From: Rhabdophis nuchalis | Taxonomy: Eukaryota > Chordata > Lepidosauria > Squamata > Natricidae | Direction: 5' to 3' | Assembly (NCBI GenBank): GCA_039707465.1 | Contig: CM077644.1 | Span: 196,637,962-196,701,961 of the forward strand | DNA: 64,000 bases | Shown here: piece by piece, positions 22,901-37,900 of the stretch | Numbering within the stretch: the stretch's first letter is position 1 | Layout of the letters: every line of letters begins with the position of its first letter | The notes under the pieces: generated by a model | The model's input: only the letters and a program-made list of their open reading frames with translations | Database searches by the model: none | Told to the model about the DNA's origin: nothing | Position numbers and translations under genes: made by a program

Positions 22901-25900
22901 TAGGTCGTTCCAGAGGGCCGGGCCCGCCACAGAGAAGGCCCTTCCCCTGGGTGTCGCCAGCCGGCATTGCCCCGCTGACGGCACCCGGAGAAGACCCTCT
23001 CTGTGGGAGCGGATCGGACGAAGGGATGTATGGGGCAGGAGACGGTCTCGTATATAGCTAGGCCCCGAGCCATGGAGCGATTTAAAGATGGTCGTCAGCA
23101 CCTTGAAGCGCACTCGAAAGGCCACAGGCAGCCAGTGCAGCTCGCGCAGGAGAGGTGTTACGTGGGTTTGCCTTGAGGCACCCATAATCACCCGCGCGGC
23201 CGCATTCTGTACTAACTGTAGCTTTCGAGTGCACCTCAAGGGGAGCCCCATGTAGAGAGCGTTACAGTAATCCAGCCGGGATGTCACAAGTGCTTGAGTG
23301 ACTGTGCGAAGGGCTCCCCGGTCCAGTAAGGGGCGCAACTGGCGTATCAGGCGTACCTGATAGAACGCCCCCCTGGCCACGGCCGTCACATGGTCCTCCA
23401 TGGACAGCCGCGAATCCAGGAGGACGCCCAAGTTGCACGCCCTCTCCACGGGGGCCAGTTGTTCGCCCCCAATGGCCAGTGTTGGACTTATCTGGCTGAA
23501 CCGGGGTGCCGGAAACCACAGCCACTCGGTCTTGGACGGGTTGAGCTTGAGTTTGTTACTACCCATCCAGATCTGTACGGCCTCCAGACACCGGGACAGC
23601 ACCTCGACGGCATCGTTGGGGTGGTTTGGGGTGGATATGTACAACTGAGTGTCATCAGCGTACAGATGGTATTCCACCCCAAAACCACGGATGATCTCGC
23701 CCAGCGGCTTCATGTAGGTGTTAAACAGGAGTGGCGAGAGGACCGACCCCTGAGGGACCCCACATGTGAGTGGCCTCGGGGACGACCTCTGCCCTCCTGC
23801 CAACACCCATTGCGACCGACCAGAGAGGTAAGACGAGAACCACCGTAGAACGGTGCCTCTCAGCCCCAACCCCCCCAATCGGTGCAATAAGATACCATGG
23901 TCGATGGTATCAAAAGCCGCTGAGAGGTCTAATAGGACAAGGATAGAGGAACAACCTCTATCCCGTGCCCTCCAGAGATCATCTACCAACGCGACCAATG
24001 CCGTTTCGGTGCTGTGACCGGGCCGGAAGCCGGACTGGCGCGGGTCTAGATAATCAACTTCCTCCAGATGTCGGGGAAACTGTTGAGCCACCACACTCTC
24101 AACAACCTTCACTAAAAAGTGAAGGTTGGAGACGGGACGATAGTTCTCTAATAAAGCTGGATCCAGGGATGGTTTCTTGAGGAGGGGCCTCACCACCGCC
24201 TCTTTCAAAACGGTGGGCAAGTACCCCTCACTCAGAGATGAATTCACAATGCCCTGGAGCCAGCCTCGTGTCACCTCCCAGGATGCCAGTACAAGCCAGG
24301 AGGGACACGGGTCCAATAAACATGTGGTGGCTCTAAGGTTCCTCCGCAACCTGTCCATATCCTCGGTAGTAACAAAGTCAAACTCCTCCCAAGGTGTAAT
24401 CTCAAGACCTGCGCTGGACGCCTCGACTGGACCACAAGTGGAGGGCAACTCGTTCCGAATCTGAGTGATTTTGTCCTGCAGGAATACTCCAAATTCCTCT
24501 GCTCGACCCTGCAGAGGGGCTTCCCGCGGCCTCAGATGAAGGAGGGAGCGGGTCACCCCAAACAGGGCGGCAGGGCGGTTTTCCGCGGACGCGATAAGAG
24601 TGGCACAATACTCACGTTTGGCCACTCTTAGCGCCACTAAGTAAGTCCTAATATGGTCTCTCACTAGTGTTCGGTCAGATTCGGATCGAGAAGATCTCCA
24701 CCTACTCTCTAGGCGTCTCTTGCGGCGTTTCATCTCCCGAAGCTCCTCGGTGAACCAAGGAGCCTGGGTGACTCGGCGCCGCATGAGAGGCCGCAAGGGC
24801 GCAACTCGGTCCAAGGCCCCCGTGGCCGCACTATACCATGCGGCCACTAGATCCTCAGTCGAGCCACGGGGCAGGGACACAGGTATTGGCCCAAGCTCCC
24901 TCTGGAACCTTTCCGGGTCCATCAGGCGCCTGGGGCGGAACCAACTCGGTGTCTCTGGTTCCGCCTCCCCGCGGTGGGGTGTGACGGTTGGAAAGTATAT
25001 CCGAAGGAGAGAGTGATCTGTCCATGACAAGGGCAAGATGACTAAATCCCCTGTTCCGAGATCACTAATCCAGTGTCCAGAGACAAAAATCAGATCCAGC
25101 GTGTGTCCTCCTTCGTGAGTGGGGCCCTGAACTACTTGGGTCAGGTCCATGGCCGTCATGGAAGCCATGAACTCCCGAGCCACCTCGGATGTTTCGCCCG
25201 CCGACGGCAGGTTGAAGTCCCCCATGACTACAAGTCTGGGGGTCTCAACCGCCATCGCGGCGATCACCTCAAGTAGCTCGGGCAGGGCTGCTGTTACATA
25301 GCGGGGAGCCAGGTATACAACTAGCAAGCCCAACTGCCTCCCTAGGCCCCATTTCACGAAGAGGGACTCACAGCCGGTCGTCTGAGGCACAGTGGTCTCC
25401 TTCGGCTCCAGACTTTCCTTAACAATAACCGCCACCCCCCCCCCACCCCTGCCAAGGGCCCTGGGCTGATGAAATGCACGGTAGCCTGGTGGGCACATTT
25501 CCACGAGGGGTAAACCCCCCTCGGGGCCCAACCAAGTCTCCGTAATTCCCACCAGGTCCGGGTCCCCCTCTGACACAAGGTCATTTATGAGGGGGGATTT
25601 ATTCACCACGGACCTGGCGTTGCAGAACATCAGCCTGGGACCCCGGCTCTGTAGTCCCTGACCGCCTAGCCCACGAGCGGAGTACAGGGGGTTGGGGCAA
25701 GCGACCGCTCGTAACCAGCGACCACGAGCCCCCAACCCATGATGGACATCCTGTCTCCCGCCGCCCCTGCCCCTTCCCAAGACCAATCGAATGGGGCGGC
25801 CCTCAACAGAGACGACCCCCGATCCCCCCTCCCTAGTGGACCCCTCCTTTATCCTACTTCCGCCGGCCGGCCCTATATCTTGGCCCCTCTCTGACTGAAT

Positions 25901-28900
25901 GAACCCTCCCCCCTCCCCAGAACCCCTTAAAAGCCTAATTAAAAATTTGTTTAAAAACCCCCTAAGTCTGCGCTTCCAAGCATAACCAATTTGATTTACT
26001 TTTTATTTTGCGTACAACCTGATAATTAAGAAAAATGGGAAGGGAGAGAGAGAGAGAGACAGAGAATGGGTATAACTTTCTTATTTAAAAAAATTACATT
26101 ACATAATTCTTACCTGATTCAGCACACTTTTTATATCTTACATAGCCAAAATTGAAAAGAAAAAAAGAGACTAAATAACTTACATAGTTTGTAAACCTTC
26201 AGCTGTCAAATTATTCCACATAATCTCATTAGCTTGAAGGTTTTCATTTTCTTCTAATAATGATGTATCAAATTCTATTTCTTGTTGTTCAATATCTGAT
26301 GTCCTTTAGTTAAAAAAAGCAATAATAATACAAGTGTTAGGCATTTCTTTTTTCAAACCACTTGACAGCAATTTTTAAGAACCTACTCAAAGAACTGATG
26401 CCCTCCTAGGATTTCCTTCTTCAGGAGAAAGGGAAAAGATTATTCAGAATTGTGGCTGCAGTAATAAGTTTCCATCACTGATCATTGTACTGGGTAGATT
26501 AATTATAACTTAAGATGCATTGGCCCTGGAAATTATAATAATTTAAGGTTAGCTGAATAACAAATACCACTTCATAGTAATATACTTTCTGGCATAACTA
26601 TACCATGTTATAATGGTTTTTAATTCATTCATTCATTCTCTGATGGAGATGGGCAGTTAAGAAATTTATCTGTAAATTCTGGATATACAATCAAAAGCAC
26701 AGATTTAGTGCTAATGCACGCTTTAGTCTGCTACAGTAAATCACATTTAGATTTTTGAAATGAAACGAAGTCAACTACTACAGAATATACTCTTTCACTG
26801 CTTCAGTATATTAGAATTCTGTTACCTCTTCTGTGGAATTCCATTTGCAGCAATAGATTTCTAGCAAAGAACTGCAGTGGCAGAAGGAAGGAACTATTAA
26901 AGAACCAGACTATTTCTAAAATTATTATAAACATTGCTCTATTCTTACTAGGGATGTTCTGCCATTCTAAATTAAAACTGATTTTCTTTACATATATATC
27001 ACATTTACAACTGCAAATTCAAAAGTAAATTCTGTAAATCACAGTATGTTTTTGAACATATATTTTATATTTAAAATAAATATTCCCATAAAATAGCAAA
27101 CAAGTTAAAAAAATAATTTTATTTAATTGCTAAAATTAATAAATACCTCAAATAATCATGCAGTTTAACAGTCCTGCATGTTCTTTTAAAACCCATGCAT
27201 CAATAACTGTAACACACAAACTTTCTAATCTGTCTTACATCAACAGCAACAAAAACCTCAGTCCATATAGCAAAATATCTGAAGAAATACTAGAAAAATG
27301 TTATCAACAAAGGAACTTCTTTGCAGATTATAGGAATAGGAATGCACAGATTTAATTATCTATCCAGATTACTACATCCTATGTCATTGTGTACATTAAA
27401 TAATTTATGTGAAAGAGATATTTGCAATAGTTGGGCAATTTAAATCACAATGATCACTTTTGCTATTACATGGACTTATTTCTATAAGCACATTGTACTG
27501 CATTGTTAAGAACATACTTATTGTGCAGTAAAACACTACCACCAATATTTTACCTGTGAGTTTCTATGAAACTACTGTACTCTGAACCAGGGTCTAATTG
27601 TTCAACAGATATCTGGATCTCTTTATGAACGTTCACTAGTTCTTCTGTCACAAGGCTGGTGATCTGACTATATTCTTCTAAGATTCCTTTCCTGACAAAA
27701 AAATACAATGAAAATGTATTCAAAATATATTTTAAATAATATATAAAGTATAAATGTATACAAGTACAATCAAGGTGATTTAAAACAATGCAATTCAGTT
27801 CCCAGTTTTGCATAGGAAAATAAATTAATGTATATAGAATAGATAATTGTCCAACTATTTTTAACATTAATTTGTTTACTATACTATAGTACCCATCTGT
27901 TTTTACTGTTAACAGCTTTTTTTTAATGTTCAGTAGAAACTGCCTTACTATAATTCACATTTATTGGCTTATGTCCTGCCTTGTGAAAGAGACAAGTCTT
28001 GGCTGCCTTCTGTGTAACAATACAGATATATTCGAAGAGTACTGTTAGCTATTCTTCAAACTGAATATTTTCAGTTTTTCAATTTCGTTTCATAGGTTTT
28101 GATTTTCTGTTCTGCAATCGCCCTTGATGGCCTTCTCTCTACTTACTCAAGGTTGTCTGGATTTTATTTCAAATGAGATCCCCCAAAACGTGTCCTGTTC
28201 ATTTGAAGGGTTCGCTAATGTAGATTTCTGCCAATTAAGTGTATGTTAGAGAACCCTTCAAATGATCAGTATACTTGGTAATACATGCAGTTGATTCCTC
28301 ATGAAACTCCTTCTTCAACTATCCAGAATTGAGTGTTGAGCTTTTCTGACCACTAGTGTCTAGCATTCTTTGACATTATGGTGCTTGATCACATGTAAGG
28401 CCAAATAAATTAATAGGCTTTACTGCCAGGCAGCGTTTTTCTTGTTTTAGAAACTTAGGAAGAAAAATACAAGAGATCTGCACAATATTTTTATTGAACT
28501 TATTTTGCTCAGGGTAAGACTGAAAGTTAACCATTTGTCTTATAGACTAAGCTCTGTTCTTGTGCTCCATCAGAATCTTTCAAATACAATACTTCTGCTA
28601 AGGAATCTACTCCCTATTTTTGGACTTTGTCTTTAATGCATGGCAAGGCACCAATACGTATCTGATTCTCAATTAAATACTACTACTATAATTTTAAATG
28701 AAAAGCTACAATGCCATCTGCAATCTACAATATCATCTGCACATGATCTTTACTTCCAAGGTTATCGATGGGTCTTAAAAAAATAAAACTGGTGAAAATT
28801 GAACACTGCTTTGATGTAAGGTATGCCCATTTATTAGAAAAAAAGATAAAGATGCACTGGAAAATGAATAGTTGTATCCTGGACAGATAATGATTTGGGG

Positions 28901-31900
28901 AGGGGGGGTCAAAACTTTCCTCCTGGAAAATTTCATTGTAATTTTTACAACGACAATAAAGATTATTATTATTATTATTATTAAAATGGGACTGATTGAT
29001 TTTATAGTTGTCCCAACTTTTTTACAGCAGGTCAAGGCAATAGATTATAATCTATTTTTAAAGTCTTTTTGCTATGTTGAGAAACTTAACCTGTTATATT
29101 CATTTGTTCTAAATACATCACAAATATTAATGGATCTTTTAGCTCCTGGGGGCTGGGGAGGGCAGAAATGAGCAAAAAACAGGGCGTTTTTGTCCCCCCC
29201 AGCCCCCAGCAGCACTCTATAAGCCTCTCTCTCTTCCTACCTATCTACTGTATTTCTCTCCCCCCTCTATATACCTACCTACTTTCTCTCTCTCTCTCCC
29301 TACCTATCTACTGTATTTCTCTCTATATATATATTTCTCTCTCTCTATCCCTTTACCTACCTACCTATCTATACTCTCTCTCTCCCTACCTACCTACTGT
29401 ATTTCTCTCTCTCCCCCCTCCCTCCCTCTACCTACCTACCTGCCTACTCTCTCTCTCTCTCCATACCTACCTACTGTATTTTTCTCTCCCTCTCTATCCC
29501 TCTATCTACCTACCTGCTTTAAAAAAAACAACTGGGTGCATCTTATACTCCGGTGCGTCTTATACTCCGAAAAATACGGTACTTTCAATGCTTATTGAAT
29601 TTGAAAATATTTTTGAGATTACAAAAATCATTGTTGTATGTAGAATATATTTATATGGTGCTATTTGTCCAGAGATAATCCAGGAATGCTAAAGGATATT
29701 AATATAGTAAATATAGGCCAAACTATTAGAGAAATATATTCTAAATGCTCTGAAATGTATGCATTAGAAATTTTACTAATTTCTCACAAGCCATTTTAAA
29801 TGAGGATTATAACCTATTTTTAAAAGTCTTTTCTCTTTTAATGGAAACTTGTCATGTCCACTTGTTTTAATGTCACAAATATTAATGAATGCTTTAGATA
29901 CCTTGGGCAAAGTACCAGTTTCATCACAGTATTTTAGCTAGCTTAATATGCCTATTTTTAATTTTCTTTATCACATTACTGACAAACTGCTTCTCTTTCT
30001 CTATTTGAACTGGAAATAAACAGTTCAAGTGTACAGCTAAAACTGCTCTGTTTTTCTTCTCTTGTTTTTCAGACTATAGATTAAGTACTGAAAGAATGTA
30101 CAGTATCTGCTTTAGTTTTCCTCATCTGACTGTTGTTTTGTTACACCGAAGGAGAAACTACATGACCCCTTTCTCTCAAATAAACTGGTAATAATCTACT
30201 CAGTGTAATCTATTCTAATTAAAAGATGTACTGCAGTTGCAGCACAATGACATTGAAAAAATGTGAAAAATACAATTATAATAAATATATTATATGTCAT
30301 TATGTTCATGTAGCATGACATTTTTCAAGTCATTTTAAGAGAAATATTAATAAATCCAGACACAAACACGGTTGCTAACGTAAAAAATAGCCAGTACCTT
30401 AAAAATGATATCTCTTTATGGTTTCTAAAGAACCCAATATTTTAAAATCTTTCGTAATATATAATAGAAATGTTCATACTATATAATGGAAAAGATGGGG
30501 GCAAAGATAGACTAACTATCCTTTTATTTCATGCAAACAAGTCCAACGAACAAACATAACTTCCACAGTTAACAAAATAATCACTAAACAATTCAAAATA
30601 CTGAACAGATAAGGACACTAAACAATAATGCTATGCTTTTTATTGAAAATAAAAGGAACTTCAGTCACAAAAGAATATGTCTCCTGATTTGTGAATTGCA
30701 ATTATGGTTTCCATTAAAAACAAATATTTTGAAGCATAGCTGTGATGATTTCAAAATACTCATTAGTACGTTAGGGAACAATCAATCTGATTTCAGATAC
30801 TGACAGAACAATTATACTGAAAAGACTCTTATGTAATATGAATAGCGAACAAGAGTTCAGAAGGTAATTATCATTACTTTAAAAAGACTCCCAATAATCT
30901 ATTTGTAGGTTTGTTTGTTTATTACATTACTGGTTGTATCAAAATCTATCTGGTAAATAAATAAATAGAATAAAAGAAATTACAATGAAAACATAAGAAC
31001 CTTTAAATTTTTGATTAACACAAAATAAAGCAAATTAATATAATTAAATTTAACAGTTATAATCAACAGTTTGTACAGTATGTGTTTTAAAGCTTTTTTT
31101 TTTTTTAATAAAGATGTCAGGCCTCTCAATTTGGCTAATAGTGTGTTCCAAAGATCTGGGGCAGAAACAGAGTTGATATCCAATGGGCCTACATCAACTA
31201 TCAACAAAATATCCTCGGATGATATCAGTATTTGTGAACATTATTCAGAATGAGAGATTCTTTCAAGTACAGGACCAGGACCAAAGCCATGAAGTACACT
31301 AATCATCCACCCTTTTGTATTTTGCTTGCAACTAGATTGGCAGCCACTGCAGTATTTTAATTAAAGGCATCATTTGGAGTATTCTTCTATGGTGGAATCT
31401 AACTAGTGTATTTTATACAAACCAGTTTCCAATCAAAGGCAAAACAGTTCCATGTAAAATATGTAACTATAGTAAAGCCTGTTGGTTACCAGCAAGTGTA
31501 GCAAAGCTGTATGGTTATTATTTTCCAGAAATAGACATATTTGGTAATCAACCAAAACTGGTAAAAGGTAGCTCTAAATATTTCTTTAACCTGGCTAACT
31601 AGAGAAATTGTGGATCTAGAACAAAAAAACATAAAACTTATGTTCTTGCTACTTCTTGGATTGTGCAATCCCATACAGGACTAGCAACTACACTGTTCTA
31701 AAATTATGGCTCTTCATAATAAGCACTTCATATAACGACCTTAAAGTAGAAGTCTCTAGTATTATCAACAACAGCAATCTTGTCAGCTCATTAAGAGATT
31801 CTGCTAAGCAGCAAGCTAAAGTAGAATGCTAACAGAACTTTCAATCTACTTCTAGTCCAAAGATTTTTCACATATATACAGGCAACATGAAACAGTTCTC

Positions 31901-34900
31901 TCAGATAGCCTGGTGAGGGAGATGCTATTCTTACAGATCACAGCCATACCACCTCCATTTTGCTTCTCCTGGCTTCCTTCCTCTGCTAAAAAGTATCCAG
32001 ACACAAGGAATTAGTTCCATTCTGGTTTATGTGACTCTCACTGTCAGATCTCTGTTAAGTCAGATATCTCATCCATGATCAAATTGTACATTATCTCACA
32101 ACGAGTCTTATTTTGGACTAATCTGGCACAACAGACAAAAAAATACTCAAGTTCTTTAAAAGAATGAAATCAAGGCTTGGTTTCAAGAATAAAAAAAAAA
32201 ACCATATGTTTCTCTTCTCCCTTCCACTACAACAGTTACCAGCCTGATGATATTCAATATTTTATTCCTCACTCCACCTATATCTATCTCCCAAGACCCA
32301 TAGATGATGTGCCCACATGTACTTTAACAAATGAACAAATGTAGACAAAATTGTTACAAAAATACCGTATTTTTCTGTGTATAAGACACGCTTCCCCCCC
32401 CCCCCCAATGTGGGTGGAAATGTCTGTGCAGCAAATAGGCAGCGATAAGTGGCAGCAACAATGGATGGTGTTGTTGGTGATTGGTAGTAGCAATCCCCGC
32501 AGCCTGGAACAGCTGATAGGTGTTCCAGGAGGCAGATCCAACCGCCAATCAGCTGCTCATGCTAAATCAGGCTGTGCTGATGCTGACCAGCTGTTTGCTG
32601 CTTGTTGCAAGGAGCAAATTGCTGGGAAGCAGAGGCAGATTTTGTTTTCTTGTTTTCCTCCGCAAAAGTTAGGTGTGTCTTGTAGTCCAAAAAATACATT
32701 AAATAGCAGCTAGGGCAACAGAAAAACCAAAAACAAAATTATAAATAGAAAACCCAGAAGATTGAAATGGCTCTCACTGGTTAAGAAAAACAGAGTATCA
32801 ACTATGAGGAGCATTCTACAATACAGCAATCATATAAGGGCTTTAGATGTTCAGTATCAGAAAAGTTTCTAATTCTACTTGCAAATTACAATTTTACTAT
32901 AAAAGAAGAAATATTAAAATTCTGTGATATTGATTCATACGTGAGATTTATACCTGGCATTCAAAATTTCAAACATTACAAAAACCTGTTATTTGACTTG
33001 TGCTGCTATAAAATTTTATACCAGTTAGAAATATCACATATAGAAGTTTAGCACATTGCTATTCATTTCTAAAATCTTAAAATGAAAAGTTAAGACAACA
33101 CATGCTTTTATGAGACAAAACACTACATCTTACAGTCCTTTAATCATTTCTTCTTGCATCTTCTGTAAAGAATCAAGGAATAAAGGAAGTGTAGCATCAT
33201 AATACTGGTGCTGATGTAACTGTGCTCCTTTCAATGCCAACACGTATTGATTGTGCAACATGTGAAGTTTCATTGTGGCTTTATCATAACGATCTTTGGC
33301 TTTTTCAGTTTCCTTGCCTGAAAGAAAGGAAGAAAATGCATACTTTCCAGACTTAATGCCAAAAAGTGTTGGGATGAGGGAATAAATCTTAATCATTTTA
33401 ACTCTTAAAAAGCAAAATGCAGTGCTTCCATTGTTTTCTTCTTTTCAAATCATTTGCTCTCTATATCAAAGCACACCTAAATTTTGTTTTTATGATCACA
33501 TTAGGATATGAACTAGGGGAAAAATGTAAGAGAAACCAAAATGATTTTGACTTGTATTGCCAATCTTTTCAAATGCACACATGGGCATAATATAATTATT
33601 CTAAATATATAAACAAAACTCTTACTTATGCAATGACTGAAACTAACCAGGCCCCAGACTAAACAAGACCACAATAATCAAACTATTTTGCAGGCTTTAT
33701 GCCATTTTAAAACAGCGTTAAGCCTATTTTCCAAAAGAGAGATAAGTACATAATTATATCTTCTTTCCTTTTCTGTATAGCAATAACATAGACACAAGTG
33801 AATCATTATATATAACCCAACTGTGCAAATGCAAAGACAGTATAAAGATCAGGAAAGGGAAACATGAACAATTTCTTTTAATTCTATAGCTCCCAAAGTT
33901 ACAAAGAAAGCCAGCTTAGTTTAGTGGTGTGAGCCTAAGAACCAGTGGGGACAGTTCTAGTCCCATATGACACATCAAAAACCAGTTGGATGACTTTGGG
34001 CCAGTCAGTCTCTCCCTCTCTCTCGCCCAACCCAACCCACCTCCCAGGATTTTTGCTGTGAGGAAAATAACAGAAGAAAGAGCATTAGTTATGTTTGCTG
34101 CCTTGAGTTACTTATAAACAAAAAAAAAGGGGGATAAAAATTAAATAAATAATTACACGTACTCTTGGGGACTCTCACCTTACCCACTCTTGTAAAACTA
34201 TTTCACGCAACTTCGATTCTGTATAAAGTTCTTGTAATGTAAATTATTTAACATTCAATTACAAGAGTTACTCTCTGTAAGTACACAATGGGGAATACAC
34301 ATGAAAGAAATGCCTTAATACCAGCTACATGCTTACCCTGTTCCCAATCACTTAGGAGGCAAATCTTTAAGGTGAAACTGATTAGAATTGTGCCAATTTC
34401 AGACAGCAGCATAATTAATTAAGGTGGAAGAGCTGAGCTTGTTAACCTGTGGTTAACAATCCTTAGGAAAACATTGTGAAAAGTGGTTTAGGAAGGGACA
34501 GTTTATTTAAGCAATCTTTCCCCTCTGCAAATTCTATGAGAGAGACAGAAGGGGGGGGAAACAAAGACACAAAATACAAGTTGAGCAGTCAGCCTTAACA
34601 CATCGCATTATGTCTAGGAATTGCTTGCTTTGTTCTGACTGTTGAAAAAATACACATCAGTAAAAGGGTCAGTTTGGCTGAAATAGAAATATTGTATACA
34701 GCCCAAAGCAGGGATAAATATCATTTGAATAACAGAGTATTAACTTTAAAGCATTGAGTGCTACAAGAAAAATATTATCACAAATTGGGGAAGGTCACAA
34801 TATTCCTTCTTGCTCTTGGTTTCTTGTAGATGTAGGTTTTTTTTTTGCTATACTATAAAGTATACTAAATGTAATGTAGCATTGCAGAACAGATTTCATG

Positions 34901-37900
34901 TAGCACTACAGAACAGTTTTCATGTTTTTTCTCCTTAAAACTATATGACTCTATACCAGGGGTATCAAACTTGTGTTTGACCTCAGTGGACGGGGTGGCT
35001 GTGGCAGGGTGGGCATGGCCAGCTCGATGTCACTCCTGTCAAGGACACCTGTGGTGGTCTGAGCGCTCTGCCAGTGAAAACAGGCTGCTGAGCTCCATTT
35101 TCGACTACCATGGCCTCCTGCAACCCTATGCCAGTGAGAATGAAGGAGACCATGGCAGCTGAAAACAGCTCAGGAGCCCATTTTCACTGAAAGAAGCACT
35201 GTGGGCCAGTCCTTCGCTGTTTCAAGAGCGGCCCCACAGGCCAGATTTCAGTATCCCGCGAGCCAGATCCCTTGGCCTTGAGTTTGACACCCCTGCTCTA
35301 TACCATTGATTTTCTGCAACTGAGCCATTGAAAGTTGCTGGTGACCTCAGTCACGCTTGGGAGGTTATAAAAAAAAGGAATATAGCACAAGAAATGGCCC
35401 AAGGGCTACCTGCTGCCTAACTCTAGAAATAGTTTTAGAGCACTTTAAACCATGAAAAATAAAATGAGAAGCGATCCTAGAATCAAAGTAAGGACAATGG
35501 TAGAAAACAAAACATCATCAAAAATATCCAAGATGAAGAAATACTTGATACAAAATATAATATAAAAGGAGCCATGGTGATGCAGTGGTTAGAATGCAAT
35601 ATTGTAGACTAATTCTGCCAACTACCAGCAGTTCAATTCTCACCAGCTCAAAGTTCACTCAGCCTTCCAACCTTCCGAGCTCGATAAAATGAGGACCCAG
35701 ATTGTTGGGGTCAATTTGCTGACTCTGTAAATCGCTTAGAGAGAGCTGTAAAGCACTATGAAGTGATATAGAAGTCTAAGTGCAATTGTTATAATTCAGG
35801 TACTACTTGTTTAATAATCATTTGTTCAGCATCCATTCAAAGTAACAATGGTGCTGAAGGAAGGGGCTTATGACTAGTTCTCCTAATTACAGCCATTGCA
35901 GGATCATATGCTTGTATTTACACTGCAGCATGTAGTTGCCATTTCTAACCTTCATTGCTACTTCAGGCAATCAAAATCAATGGGGAAGCCAGCAGGCAGT
36001 TGCAACTGACAATCACATGATTGAGAGACACTGCAACCATGTGAGAATCACCTAATGTCAGCAACCAGAATTATAAAACTGCCATAATAAGTTGGGACAG
36101 TTATGTAATGTTCCAATTCACAACCTTGTCATTTAGTGACATTCCTGGTCCCAGTTACATCAGTAAGCGAAGACTACCTATACAACTAAATCAAATTCTC
36201 CTACATAAACAACCTCTTATAGAATGCTTGAGAATTGCTGCAGAATTCTCTTGTAGCTCCTTAAAAAGAACTTGTAAAACACTTGTACAATTTTTTATGC
36301 ACAAATTATTAGAATGGCCTCAAGCCTGTGATGGGCACCAAATGAAATACTAGATTGCTTACATTCTACTACAGAAAATTAAAGGTAAATTAGTTACTTT
36401 CTTACAAGGAAGGCGACCATAAAGCTAGGAGAACTTGTAAAAAGGGAATAAAAGAGGATAGGCAGCTGAGAAGTCGGCTGAGAGGAAAAAAAGAAAGAGA
36501 AAAAGACATATATTAACTAGTATTTTTTGAAATAAAATTGAGGATACTAATACTTGTGACAAAATAAATTATAATTCTATAAATAAGCATGGAATTGTGT
36601 TCACAGAGATAGACTGTAGACTATCTATAGACCAGGAATAGAATCAATAAGAGGACAGTTTTAGAACTCCTAAGTTTATTATTTAGGTGTAAGGGAAACA
36701 AAAATTTAAAATATATCACTTTGGCACATATAATTTTAAGCTATAATGCATGAAACTATATCATTTATAAAACACAGTTTACCATTCATCACTATGTGTC
36801 AATCCAGTTACTGACTTATTCAGCAATGGTTGTAATAGCTACTTGGCAGGGTGTATATTCAGATTTTTGCAAAGGAACTCAAGGTGGCATATATAGCCCT
36901 TCTTCCTCCCATTCAGTTCCATCTAACTAACCAGTAATGTGTCCACCAACTGTATTGCTTCTATAACTTTTGTCATGTTCAAAGGGCTTAGGGATTGAAT
37001 CAAACCTAAATAATAATTTAATAGCCATTATATACCTACCTTTAGATAATGCTTCCTTGTATTTTTCTTTGGCAGAGTTTACTTCTTTAATTAATTGCCT
37101 ATAACTGGATTTTAATTTTTCCAATTCAGTTTTTGTAACCTACCCAAAAATAAAAAATAGAAAAGAAATTGGCATATCAATACATACTCTGAGAATTTAG
37201 ACATTAGCTACACAATAGAGAAGATGAAGCATGGAAAAATCAGTAACGGAATATTTCATTTCCTTATGTGGGGTCCTATTAAGCAGAAACATTCTGAGAC
37301 AACATTTGAGTAATTCTATAAATCATATTTTTGAAACAAATGCCCACAACAATGATTTTGATATATAACAGCACTCTTCAGCAGAAACCCTTCTGTATAT
37401 TCTTACTATCAAATAGCCTGGGTTGTGGGTTAAAATTATCTTTGCAGAGAAAACTGTTCTCTGATTTTGAAAATGTAAGTATTGAAAACATAATTTACAA
37501 TAACTTTTTTTCTTGCTATAAAGCCTAGGAATATTGCAATTTGCAATGACAATTTGCTATAAGCAATATTTTTAAAGATACTTGGAAGTATCTTGACTTA
37601 CTTCTTCCATCAGGCCGGCCTGGCCTAACCTATCATACTTAGCCTTTTTAATTTCCTGTGCACTGCCCCGAGTCCCCTAGGGGAGAGGGGGCAGTTTATA
37701 AATTTAATAAAATAAATATATAAATAAATAATAATATTCCATTCCCATTTTTAACAGCAAAGGAACTTTTATTTCTGTACCAATTTTTCACAGGTTTATA
37801 TATTTGCTTATAAGTAAAATTTAAAAGTTAACAGACATTAACAGTTAACAGAATTGGCAGTCATAGACAAAAGTCTGAACATATATTCAGTGAATGAAGT

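Noticed and set aside
29168..29692. A 174-codon plus frame rich in Ser, Leu and Tyr
   Set aside because: It reads through a CTCT/CCTAC minisatellite; no domain.
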